The notes under the pieces were generated by a model, which saw only the letters and a program-made list of their open reading frames with translations, searched no databases and was not told where the DNA came from. The translations under genes and the position numbers were made by a program. From contig NZ_AQQS01000001.1 of assembly GCF_002088275.1 (NCBI RefSeq), positions 248,001-312,000 on the forward strand: a DNA stretch of 64,000 nucleotides. The letters run 5' to 3'. Of the stretch, positions 8,986-16,418 are shown in pieces (position 1 is the first letter of the stretch; the number at the start of each line of letters is the position of its first letter). The stretch comes from Aurantimonas sp. 22II-16-19i (GTDB taxonomy: Bacteria > Pseudomonadota > Alphaproteobacteria > Rhizobiales > Rhizobiaceae).

Positions 8986-9659
8986 GTCGCCGCCCTGCCG
9001 CGCTTGCCGTAGCTGCCGAAGCGCCGCTCCAGATACTTGACCCCGACCACGGCGACGAGGCTGATCACCAGGAAGAACACGCCGACGAGGGTGATCGGCT
9101 CGACATAGCGGTAGTTGTAGTTGGCGATCGAGCGGGCCTGGTTCATCAGTTCGAGGACGGTGATCGCCGAGAGCAGCGGCGTCTCCTTGAACATGGCGAT
9201 CAGGTAGTTCGCCAGCGCCGGGATCACCGGCATGATCGCCTGGGGCAGGACGACGTGGCGCCAGGTCTGGCGGTAGGAGAGGTTGCAGGCCTTGGCCGCC
9301 TCCCACTGGCCGCGCGGCACGTTGTCGATGCCGGCCCGGTAGACCTCCGAGGTGTAGGTCGCATAGTGCAGGCCGAGACCGATGACGCCGGCCGCCAGCG
9401 GCCCCAGCGTGATGCCCGCCTCCGGCAGGATGTAGAACAGGAAATACAGCTGCACGAGCAGCGGCGTGCCACGCACGAACTCGACGAAGCCGGCGGTGGG
9501 CCGGGAGACGAAGCCGTTTTGCGAGCGACGCATCATCGCGAAGACGAGGCCGAGCGTCACCGCCAGGAGATAGCCGAGCAGCGTCGCGATGATGGTGATC
9601 TTGGCGCCCTCGGCGAGGGTCGGCAGGATCTGCCAGACGAATGGCCAGTCCCATTCCAT
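8982..9659 (-). CDS. ehuD: ectoine/hydroxyectoine ABC transporter permease EhuD
   Basis: Inner-membrane permease of the polar amino-acid (HisMQ) type, 225 residues, about five membrane helices. The EAA-loop, which contacts the ATPase, reads EAAKACNLSYRQTWRHVVLPQAI. The segment FVEFVRGTPLLVQLYFLFYILP is the standard amino-acid permease signature. Partner of EhuC for import of ectoine and 5-hydroxyectoine. It lies 15 bases after ehuC and overlaps eutA by 4 bases. Confidence 0.93.
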   Translation of the reverse strand: MEWDWPFVWQILPTLAEGAKITIIATLLGYLLAVTLGLVFAMMRRSQNGFVSRPTAGFVEFVRGTPLLVQLYFLFYILPEAGITLGPLAAGVIGLGLHYATYTSEVYRAGIDNVPRGQWEAAKACNLSYRQTWRHVVLPQAIMPVIPALANYLIAMFKETPLLSAITVLELMNQARSIANYNYRYVEPITLVGVFFLVISLVAVVGVKYLERRFGSYGKRGRAAT

Positions 9660-9674
9660 GAGCGGTGCCCTCCC

Positions 9675-10334
9675 TTAAGCCCGAACGCCGTCGAGGCCGC
9701 GCGACAGGCGCTTTTCCAGGGACCGCACGGCGAAGCTGATCACCGATGCGATGGCGAAGTAGAGAAAGAGGATGGTGATGAAGGGGATCGCCGTATTGCC
9801 GGTCTGGGCGCGGACCACCTGCGCCTGGAAGGTCATGTCGGAGAGCGAGATCAAAGAGACGATCGCCGTGCCCTTCAGAAGTTCGATGGCGTTGTTGCCG
9901 AAGGTCGGCAGCATGATGACGAAGGCCTGGGGCAGGATGACGTGGCGCATCGTCTGGTAGCCCGTCAGGTTGACCGCGACGGCGGCCTCCTTCTGGCCCT
10001 CGTCGACCGCCTGGATGGCGCTGCGCACCACCTCGGCGCCATAGGCCCCGACATTCAGCCCGAGGGCGAGGACGCCCGCCTGCATGGGGCTGAGGGTGAA
10101 GCCCATCAGCGGCAGGACGTAGTAGATCCAGAACAGCTGGACGAAGATCGAGGTGCCGCGGAAGAACTCGATGTAGCCGACCGAGATCCAGCGCACCGCG
10201 GCATAGGGCGAGATCCGGCCGAGGCCCGCGAGGATCGCGACCGCCAGCGCGAAGGCGCAGCCATAGACGGTGAGCTGGATGGTGATCCAGGCACCGTGAA
10301 GAATGAGCTGCATGTAGCCGAGCCACATCTCCAT
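9675..10334 (-). CDS. ehuC: ectoine/hydroxyectoine ABC transporter permease EhuC
   Basis: Second HisMQ-type permease of the ehu importer, 219 residues, about five helices. The signature IEFFRGTSIFVQLFWIYYVLPLMG and the EAA loop EAAVAVNLTGYQTMRHVILPQAF are visible. It is separated from ehuB upstream by an unusually long 524-base gap containing inverted repeats, so its expression relative to the binding protein may be lowered by mRNA processing or attenuation there. Confidence 0.93.
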   Translation of the reverse strand: MEMWLGYMQLILHGAWITIQLTVYGCAFALAVAILAGLGRISPYAAVRWISVGYIEFFRGTSIFVQLFWIYYVLPLMGFTLSPMQAGVLALGLNVGAYGAEVVRSAIQAVDEGQKEAAVAVNLTGYQTMRHVILPQAFVIMLPTFGNNAIELLKGTAIVSLISLSDMTFQAQVVRAQTGNTAIPFITILFLYFAIASVISFAVRSLEKRLSRGLDGVRA

Positions 10335-10558
10335 GAAGGTCCGGGTCCTCGAAGGGTTGGTGTTGTCGATCGGCCGTCAGCCAAGCTGGCACTGGGCCGC
10401 GTCGTTCGAAGGGCCAAGAGACGAGCGGCCTTCGACGCGGCGCCATCTCAGATTCCCGCTCTCCGGCATTCCTGATCTCGGTGGGCCCTATTGGACGATG
10501 ACTTCCGCGGAGACTTCGGATTGCCGGACCGCAAAGCTGAAGGCACCAGCCCGACGCG

Positions 10559-10704
10559 TCGTCATTCCCGGAACGGGGCCCTACGAGATTCCCACATCTC
10601 AGCGGGGCTTCGTTTGTTGGCCGATGCCAAGCGGCGTCTGCGTGGACGAAGGGTGGCGAAACCTCGCAGCTTCGTCATTCTCGGGACGGGGCCCGAAAAT
10701 GACG
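10559..10704. repeat. two copies of a 23-bp palindromic intergenic element
   Basis: Copy 1 is 10559-10581 and copy 2 is 10672-10694; they match at 21 of 23 positions (core cgtcattc-cgg-acggggccc). Copy 2 is the left part of a hairpin: 10673-10685 pairs with 10692-10704 (13 bp, one mismatch, 6-base loop). Copy 1 has lost its right arm. The sequence resembles dispersed palindromic repeats of alphaproteobacterial intergenic regions, but family membership was not tested. Confidence 0.6.
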
Positions 10705-10818
10705 ACGCTTTAACTGTCGCGGCGAGCCTTGGCCGAAAGAAGCTCATCCCTCCGACGCCTGCCTTGCGGAAACGCGCCGCCACGAAATGAGACTTCAATA
10801 TCGACGAAGCGAGCGCCG

Positions 10819-10852
10819 CCGGAGGGCCGCCGCGTTCAGGGCGACCCTCCGG
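10819..10852 (-). terminator. hairpin directly downstream of ehuB
   Basis: Positions 10819-10826 (ccggaggg) pair perfectly with 10845-10852, with further inner pairing, beginning 6 bases after the ehuB stop codon on the minus strand. No T-run follows, so I read it as a 3' mRNA stabiliser or attenuator that would favour the binding protein over the permeases. Confidence 0.45.
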
Positions 10853-10858
10853 ACCAAC

Positions 10859-11716
10859 TTACTCCGGCGTCGAGCACAGCTTCTCGCGGGAGGTCTTCAT
10901 CGCCGCCGCGGCCGAGAAACCGTAGGGCTCGATGAGGGCGGCGAACTCGCCGGATTCCTTCAGCTCGGCGAGCCCCTTGTCGAAGGCGTCGCGCAGCGCC
11001 GTCTGGTCTTTGGCGAAGGCCGCGCCGTCGCAGGCGATGGGCGAATCCTCGACCGGGGCGATGACCTCGACGCCGTCACCGGCCTTCTTGGCGAGCGAAT
11101 TGATCGACAGGACGGGCAGCGAATAGACGTCGATGCGGCCCTGCTCCAGCATGGTCAGGCCGCTCTGGGGATCGGGCACGACGATGACGCGGCTGCGCGG
11201 CACGCCGGCTTCCAGCGCCAGCCGCTCCTCGGTGCCGCCGCCGGGCGCACCGATTGTGGCATCGGCGCTGTCGGCGATCGACTTGAAGGTGGTCAGGCCC
11301 TTCGGATTGCCCTTCTTGACGAGGAAGGCCTCGGCATCGCAGAGCACCGGCTCGGAATAGGCGACGGCGTTGCAGCGCTGCGGCTTCATGAAGAGGCCGG
11401 CGGTGACGGCGTCGAAGCGGCCCGCCTGCAGGCCCGGGATCATCGCGCCATATTCGGAGACGACCGGCTCGAGGTTCTCGATGCCGAGCTTCTTGAACAC
11501 CGCCCGGGCGACGTCGGGCGCGGCGCCGGACACGGTTCCGTCGGACTTCAGCTCGGTATAGGGCGGCTCGTTGCCGATGGCGACGCGCACCGAGCCCTTC
11601 TCCTTCAGCTGCTCGAGGGCGTCCTGCGCCATGGCGGGCGCGGTGCTGGCGGCGGCGAGGCCGGCGACGGCAACGCCGAGGACAGCGCGGCGGGACAGGG
11701 AGATCAGGCGGTTCAT
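10859..11716 (-). CDS. ehuB: ectoine/hydroxyectoine ABC transporter substrate-binding protein EhuB
   Basis: Periplasmic ligand-binding protein of the amino-acid family (SBP family 3), 285 residues. The export signal MNRLISLSRRAVLGVAVAGLAAAS ends near APAMAQ; the SRRAVLG stretch resembles a twin-arginine motif. The mature start is DALEQLKEKGSVRVAIGNEPPYTEL, typical of the family, with a ligand-domain segment GAAPDVARAVFKKLGIENLEPVVSEYG. Start at 11716; an upstream in-frame ATG (MTPQSQPNGVA) would bury the signal peptide. Lies between ehuA (70-base gap) and the repeat-bearing gap before ehuC. Confidence 0.93.
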   Translation of the reverse strand: MNRLISLSRRAVLGVAVAGLAAASTAPAMAQDALEQLKEKGSVRVAIGNEPPYTELKSDGTVSGAAPDVARAVFKKLGIENLEPVVSEYGAMIPGLQAGRFDAVTAGLFMKPQRCNAVAYSEPVLCDAEAFLVKKGNPKGLTTFKSIADSADATIGAPGGGTEERLALEAGVPRSRVIVVPDPQSGLTMLEQGRIDVYSLPVLSINSLAKKAGDGVEVIAPVEDSPIACDGAAFAKDQTALRDAFDKGLAELKESGEFAALIEPYGFSAAAAMKTSREKLCSTPE

Positions 11717-11786
11717 GGCAACTCCGTTGGGTTGGGATTGGGGTGTCATGGTCGTCTCGGCGAGACCGGCATGCCGGCCCTGCCGG

Positions 11787-12563
11787 CTAGTGGGCGGCCA
11801 GCACCTTGCGCAGGAAACTCTGGGTGCGCTCGTGGCTGGGATTGGTGAAGATCTCGGCGGGCGGGCCGTCCTCGATGATGTGGCCACTATCGAAGAACAG
11901 CACCCGGTCGGCGAAATCCCTGGCGAAGTTCATCTCGTGGGTGACCAGCAGCATCGTCATGTCGGTCTCGGCGGCCAGGCGGCGCATGACGTTCAGCACC
12001 TCCTCGACCAGCTCGGGATCGAGCGCCGAGGTCACCTCGTCGAACAGCATGATCTTGGGGCGAAGCGCGCAGGCCCGGGCGATCGCGACGCGCTGCTTCT
12101 GCCCGCCGGACAGCTGGGACGGCATGGCGTTCGCCTTGTCGGCGAGACCCACCATGTCGAGGAGTTCCATCCCACGCTTCTCGGCGTCGGCCTTAGCGAC
12201 GCTCTGGGTCAGGATCGGCGCCAGGGTGACGTTCTGCAGCACCGACTTGTGGGGAAACAGGTTGAAATGCTGGAACACCATGCCGATCTTGCGGCGCATC
12301 TCGTGGAGATGCTTCTCGTTGGCCGCAACGAGGCCGTTGCCGCGCGGCATGTGAAACAGGTAGTCACCGTCGACGGTGATGCGCCCCTCGGAGGGATGCT
12401 CCAGCGTCATCAGCATGCGCAGGATGGTGGTCTTGCCCGATCCGGACGGCCCGATCAGCGCCAGCTTCTCCCCGGGCTTCACCTCGAAGGACAATTCGTC
12501 CAGCACGGTCAGCGAGCCGAAGCGCTTGGTCACGGATTCGAGCTTGATGATGGGTTCGACCAC
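11787..12563 (-). CDS. ehuA: ectoine/hydroxyectoine ABC transporter ATP-binding protein EhuA
   Basis: Cytoplasmic ATPase of the polar amino-acid ABC family, 258 residues. Walker A GPSGSGKTTILRML (residues about 38-51), Q-loop MVFQHFNLFPH, signature LSGGQKQRVAIARA, Walker B IMLFDEVTSALDPELV and the switch His in LLVTHEMNFA are all intact. First gene of the leftward ehuABCD-eutABC-doeAB operon, which matches the Sinorhizobium ectoine-utilisation order. A motif shared with the enuR upstream region lies 49-69 bases upstream. Confidence 0.95.
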   Translation of the reverse strand: MVEPIIKLESVTKRFGSLTVLDELSFEVKPGEKLALIGPSGSGKTTILRMLMTLEHPSEGRITVDGDYLFHMPRGNGLVAANEKHLHEMRRKIGMVFQHFNLFPHKSVLQNVTLAPILTQSVAKADAEKRGMELLDMVGLADKANAMPSQLSGGQKQRVAIARACALRPKIMLFDEVTSALDPELVEEVLNVMRRLAAETDMTMLLVTHEMNFARDFADRVLFFDSGHIIEDGPPAEIFTNPSHERTQSFLRKVLAAH

Positions 12564-12596
12564 GCACGGCCTCGGTCTTCGGGTTTCGAAGACCTA

Positions 12597-12632
12597 GGAT
12601 GTGGCGCAGAAGCAAATCATGTCAATCGGGAA
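12597..12632 (-). promoter_or_regulatory. candidate ehu promoter and operator
   Basis: On the minus strand TTGACA (12625-12620) is a good -35 hexamer; the best-spaced -10 (ACATCC, 12602-12597, 17-bp spacer) is weak, as expected for a regulated promoter. The -35 lies inside the 21-bp segment 12612-12632, which recurs at 14104-14124 with 18 matches (common core gcaaatcatgtc). This is a candidate EnuR or AsnC binding site. Confidence 0.45.
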
Positions 12633-12706
12633 AATTAAACCAGTACAATAATCCGGCTCCTGCCACGGGATCGGGCAGGACAGCCGGGAATCCGACGTGC
12701 GCCTGC

Positions 12707-14089
12707 CTAGATCGCGAGCAGCAGCGGCTCCGGCGCCGCGCGGTAGAGGCTTGCGACGATCCGCAGGCCGGAGCGCAGCTCGGTCTCGCTCGACGCGCCG
12801 ACGGCGATGCGCACCGCCGGATGATCGTGGCGACCGATCTGGAAGCTGCGCCCCGGCGCCAGCGCCACGCCGCGCAGCCGCGCCTGGGCGACGAAGATCT
12901 CCTCCTCGGCGCGGCTGGCGAGCGGCAGCCAGACGTGCAGCCCCTGCGGATGGGCGCCATGGGGGATGTCCTCGAGCATGCTCGCGACGATCGCCTGCCG
13001 CTTCTTCAGCGTCGCCCTCTGCCAGCGCACGAGCTCCAGGGCGGTGCCGTCGCGCACCCAGCGCGAGGCGATCTCGGCGAGCAGCGGCGTGGCGATCCAG
13101 TGGCTGACCAGATGGCGGTTGGCGACGGCCGGCATCAGCCGGTCGGGCGCGACGAGATAGCCGGTGCGAAGGCCCGGCAGCACCGTCTTGGTGAAGCTCG
13201 TCACATAGAGCGTGCGCTCCGGCGCCAGCGCCGCGATCGGCGGCGGGCGATCCTCGATCAGCGGGCCGAGCGGGTCGTTCTCGATGATCGTCAGGCCGTG
13301 CTGCCGGGCGACCTCGATCAGCGCCTCGCGCCGTTCGAGGCCCATCATCGAGGCGCAGGGATTGATCGGCGAGGGCTGCAGGAAGACCGCCCGCACGTCC
13401 TCCTGCCGGCACAGCGCGGCCAGCGCCTGCGGCACCATCCCCTCCCCGTCGATGGTGACGCCCGCCATCTTCAGCCCGAGATAGCTCGCGAGCGGTACCA
13501 GCGTGTGGTGGCCGACGGTCTCCGTCGCGATCACCGTGCCGGTGGAAGCGGCACTCATCATCGCGACGGTCATGCCGGCCGTCGCGCCATTGGTGAGGAC
13601 GACGTTGCCGGGCGAGACGGTCAGCCCGCAGTGACGCAGCCATTCGGTGGCGACGATCCGGTGGCCGGGAAAGATGACGTTCGGACGGAACGACAGAGCC
13701 GCGCTCGCCGGCAGATCCGTCGCCATCTCGGCGAGCACCGCCTTCATCCGGTCGAGATGCATGGTCTCGCAGACCGGCTTGAGGATCGACAGATCCACGA
13801 CCTCGCCCGGCCGCTCCTGGAGATAGGGCACCTCGCCCGCCGGCTCCTGGCGCCGGACGAAGCTGCCGCGGCCGGTCTCGCCGGAGACGAGGCCGCGGCG
13901 GATCAGCTCCTCATAGGCACGGCTGACCGTCTGCACCGAGATCCCCAGGTCATGGGCGAGGATGCGGTGCGGCGGCAGCTTGACGCCGTTCGCCAGGTGC
14001 CCGTCGCCGATGGCGCGGGCGATCTGGTCGGCGAGCGACTGATAGACCGGCCGATGCAGCGCGGTGGGATCGAGAAAAGGCATTGTCAT
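12707..14089 (-). CDS. enuR: MocR/GabR-type transcriptional regulator of ectoine genes (EnuR)
   Basis: GntR-type winged helix (residues about 8-78: PVYQSLADQIARAIGDGHLANG to SGETGRGSFV) fused to a fold-type I aminotransferase domain, 460 residues. The PLP-binding Lys is K301 in SFTKTVLPGLRTGY, and ENDPLGPL carries the Asp that contacts the PLP nitrogen. EnuR regulators repress ectoine catabolic genes until a pathway intermediate binds PLP. Position between the ehu operon and asnC supports the name. Start taken at ATG 14089 (MTMPFLDPTALHRPVYQS) with GAAAGAG just upstream; a TTG at 14107 is the alternative. Confidence 0.92.
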   Translation of the reverse strand: MTMPFLDPTALHRPVYQSLADQIARAIGDGHLANGVKLPPHRILAHDLGISVQTVSRAYEELIRRGLVSGETGRGSFVRRQEPAGEVPYLQERPGEVVDLSILKPVCETMHLDRMKAVLAEMATDLPASAALSFRPNVIFPGHRIVATEWLRHCGLTVSPGNVVLTNGATAGMTVAMMSAASTGTVIATETVGHHTLVPLASYLGLKMAGVTIDGEGMVPQALAALCRQEDVRAVFLQPSPINPCASMMGLERREALIEVARQHGLTIIENDPLGPLIEDRPPPIAALAPERTLYVTSFTKTVLPGLRTGYLVAPDRLMPAVANRHLVSHWIATPLLAEIASRWVRDGTALELVRWQRATLKKRQAIVASMLEDIPHGAHPQGLHVWLPLASRAEEEIFVAQARLRGVALAPGRSFQIGRHDHPAVRIAVGASSETELRSGLRIVASLYRAAPEPLLLAI

Positions 14090-14103
14090 GAAAGCACTCT
14101 TTC

Positions 14104-14137
14104 GCAAATCATGTCGTTCGGCAATATGGTGCCATAT
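14104..14137. promoter_or_regulatory. candidate operator region between divergent enuR and asnC
   Basis: Two elements abut here. Positions 14104-14124 are the second copy of the motif found upstream of ehuA (18 of 21 identical), lying right next to the enuR ribosome-binding site. Positions 14124-14137 form a perfect 6-bp inverted repeat with a 2-base centre (atatgg/ccatat), 24 bases before the asnC start. The palindrome suits a dimeric regulator such as AsnC; the shared motif suits EnuR. Both assignments are inference. Confidence 0.5.
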
Positions 14138-14161
14138 CGCTCATCGGGGAATTCCACGCCA

Positions 14162-14620
14162 ATGCCGCCCATCAAGCTCGATCCGATCGACCTGAGGATC
14201 CTCGACGCGATCCAGCGCGAGGGGCGCATCACCAAGCTGAAGCTGGCGGAAAGGGTCGGTCTCTCCCCGACCCCCTGCTGGAACCGGCTGAAGCGGCTGG
14301 AGGAGGCGGGCATCGTCACCGGCTACCATGCCCGCATCGCGTGGCGCCTGGTCGCGCCGCAGACCGGCGTCATCGTCGAGATCACCCTCGGCCAGCATCG
14401 CCAGGCCGATTTCGACCGCTTCGAGAAGGTGGTGCGGGAGGCGCGGGAGGTCGTCGCCTGCTGGTCGGTCGGCGGCGGCGTCGACTATGTGCTGAAGATC
14501 GCGGCCGCCGACATCGATGCCTATCAGCGGCTGATCGACGGCTGGCTCGAACGCGAGATCGGCATCGCCCGCTACTTCACCTACATCGTCACCCGGACCG
14601 TGAAGGAGGCGGAGGGGTGA
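14162..14620 (+). CDS. asnC: Lrp/AsnC family regulator of the ectoine cluster
   Basis: Feast/famine regulator, 152 residues, the normal length. Helix-turn-helix at residues 6-60: KLDPIDLRILDAIQREGRITKLKLAERVGLSPTPCWNRLKRLEEAGIVTGYHA. The RAM ligand-binding domain follows, with VACWSVGGGVDYVLKIAAADIDAYQRLIDGWL. The order asnC-ssd-atf downstream of an ectoine operon is known from Ruegeria pomeroyi, where AsnC activates ectoine catabolic genes with an intermediate as effector. The longer open frame reaching back to 12599 overlaps enuR antisense and is a shadow. Confidence 0.92.
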   Translation: MPPIKLDPIDLRILDAIQREGRITKLKLAERVGLSPTPCWNRLKRLEEAGIVTGYHARIAWRLVAPQTGVIVEITLGQHRQADFDRFEKVVREAREVVACWSVGGGVDYVLKIAAADIDAYQRLIDGWLEREIGIARYFTYIVTRTVKEAEG

Positions 14621-14700
14621 ATGCGGGGCTATGGCCGCCGGCCCGCGAAGCTGGGCCGGCCCAACCGGCATCCGATGAGCCGGCAAACGACCGACAGCCC

Positions 14701-14717
14701 GGAGAGAGACTCTCTCC
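14701..14717. promoter_or_regulatory. 17-bp perfect palindrome in the asnC-doeC gap
   Basis: Eight-base arms ggagagag/ctctctcc around a single central base, about 80 bases after asnC and 146 bases before doeC. The spacing is too tight for an RNA hairpin with full arms, so a protein-binding site in a 243-base gap is the likelier reading. No known operator was recognised. Confidence 0.35.
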
Positions 14718-14863
14718 CAAAGCCTGACACTTCAGTCCAGACAGGCGGTCGTGGGCGCCGGTTCAGCCCGTTCCTCCGGCGCCGAGCCCTTAAGCTCATG
14801 GCCATGCCGGTCCCCGATGCCGGCTTTTCGCCCGTTCGCGGGGAAATCTCCGGAGGTCATCCC

Positions 14864-16357
14864 ATGAGTGCCGTCTTCGCCCGCGACGAACGTCATCCCG
14901 CCATCGCGCTTCTGGCCGATCCCCGGCTCCTGCGCGACAACGCCTATGTCGACGGCCGCTGGACCCGCGGCCGCAGCGGCGCGACCTTCGCCGTCACCGA
15001 TCCGGCCAGCGGCGTCACCCTCGCCCATGTCGCGGCCCTCGACGCGGCGGCGACGACGGCTGCGATCGACGCGGCCGATGCGGCGTTCTCGTCCTGGAAG
15101 GCGATGCTGCCCCAGCAGCGCGGCGCAATCCTGAAACGCTGGAACGACCTGATCCTGGCGGCCAAGGACGACCTCGCCCTCCTGATGGTGCTGGAACAGG
15201 GCAAGCCGCTCGCCGAGGCGCGCGGCGAGATCGACTATGCCGCCTCCTTCGTCGACTACTATGCCGAGGAGGCCAGGCGCGTCTCCGTGGAGAGCGTCGC
15301 CAGCCACCTGCCCGGCGCGGCGATGAGCGTGTCGCGGGTGCCGGTCGGCGTCGCCGGCCTCGTCACGCCCTGGAACTTCCCCGCCGCCATGCTGACCCGC
15401 AAGGCCGCCGCCGCCCTTGCCGCCGGCTGCACGGTCGTCGCCCACCCCTCCGCCGAGACGCCGCTCTCGGCCCTCGCCCTGGCCGAACTCGCCGAGCGGG
15501 CGGGCTTCCCCGCCGGCGTCTTCAACGTCGTCACCGGCGATGCCGCGACCATCGTCGGTCGCATGTGCGCCGATCGCCGCGTCCGGGCGATGAGCTTCAC
15601 CGGCTCGACCGAGATCGGCCGGCTGATCGCCGCGCAATCGGCGCCGACGGTCAAGCGGCTGGTGATGGAGCTCGGCGGCCACGCGCCGCTGATCGTCTTT
15701 GCCGACGCCGATCTGGACCGCGCCGTCGCCATCGCCATCGACGCCAAATTCGCCACCTCCGGCCAGGACTGCCTCGCCGCCAACCGCATCTATGTGGAGC
15801 GGCCGGTCTATGAGGAATTCGCCCGGCGCTTCGCTGACAAGGCGGCCGAGCTGACAGTCGGCAACGGCCTCGACGACGGCACCGACATCGGGCCTCTGAT
15901 GCACGAGCGGGCGATCGCCAAGGTCGAGGCGCAGGTGAAGGATGCGAAGGCCCGCGGCGCAAGGCTGCTGACCGGCGGCACCCGCGATGCGGCCGGGCCG
16001 CTGTTCTACCGGCCGACCGTCCTCGCCGACGTCCCGGAGAGCGCCGCGATCATGCGCGAGGAAACCTTCGGCCCGGTCGCGGCGCTGACGCCCTTCGAGA
16101 CCGAGGACGAGGTGATCGCCCGGGCCAATGACAGCGAATACGGGCTCGTCGCCTATGTGGTGACGAGGGACGGCGCGCGCGCCGCGCGGTTGTCGGCGGC
16201 GCTCGACTACGGCATGGTCGCGGTCAACCGGGTGAAGATCACCGGCGCGCCGGTCCCGTTCGGCGGGGTCAAACAGTCCGGCCTTGGCCGCGAAGGCTCG
16301 CGCCACGGCCTCGAGGCCTTCACCGACGTCAAATATGTCTGCGCCGATCTCGCCTGA
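14864..16357 (+). CDS. doeC: aldehyde dehydrogenase of ectoine degradation (aspartate-semialdehyde dehydrogenase DoeC; ssd-like)
   Basis: NAD(P)-dependent aldehyde dehydrogenase, 497 residues, of the succinate-semialdehyde dehydrogenase type; predicted to oxidise aspartate semialdehyde to aspartate at the end of ectoine catabolism. Catalytic Cys303 is in GQDCLAANR, the general-base Glu269 in MELGGHAPL, and the oxyanion Asn171 in TPWNFP. The cofactor-binding Lys of the usual VxKPA/S motif is His194 (VVAHPSAETP), which is unusual. Start at 14864 with GGAGG eight bases upstream; the in-frame extension to 14621 lacks family similarity. doeD follows after 61 bases. Confidence 0.9.
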   Translation: MSAVFARDERHPAIALLADPRLLRDNAYVDGRWTRGRSGATFAVTDPASGVTLAHVAALDAAATTAAIDAADAAFSSWKAMLPQQRGAILKRWNDLILAAKDDLALLMVLEQGKPLAEARGEIDYAASFVDYYAEEARRVSVESVASHLPGAAMSVSRVPVGVAGLVTPWNFPAAMLTRKAAAALAAGCTVVAHPSAETPLSALALAELAERAGFPAGVFNVVTGDAATIVGRMCADRRVRAMSFTGSTEIGRLIAAQSAPTVKRLVMELGGHAPLIVFADADLDRAVAIAIDAKFATSGQDCLAANRIYVERPVYEEFARRFADKAAELTVGNGLDDGTDIGPLMHERAIAKVEAQVKDAKARGARLLTGGTRDAAGPLFYRPTVLADVPESAAIMREETFGPVAALTPFETEDEVIARANDSEYGLVAYVVTRDGARAARLSAALDYGMVAVNRVKITGAPVPFGGVKQSGLGREGSRHGLEAFTDVKYVCADLA

Positions 16358-16418
16358 TCCGGCCCTGCACCGAACACGCCACGACCCTTTTCCACTCAAG
16401 ATCAGAGGAGCAGTCTCC

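Larger units (their letters stand above)
10335..10858. other. intergenic region ehuB-ehuC with inverted repeats, no gene seen
   Basis: 524 bases inside the operon without a supportable gene: the short frames here have no recognisable protein character. It contains two copies of a palindromic element (10559-10704) and a hairpin just after ehuB (10819-10852). This is the only long non-coding stretch inside an otherwise overlapping operon. Confidence 0.7.

Noticed and set aside
8209-10446. Apparent EutA protein with a 487-residue N-terminal extension
   Set aside because: The extension is the alternate frame of ehuC and ehuD; EutA begins at 8985 in ATGA overlap with ehuD.
10335-10858. Possible degraded gene between ehuB and ehuC
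   Set aside because: Short frames on both strands have no protein-like composition or recognisable fragment; the palindromic repeats explain the region better.
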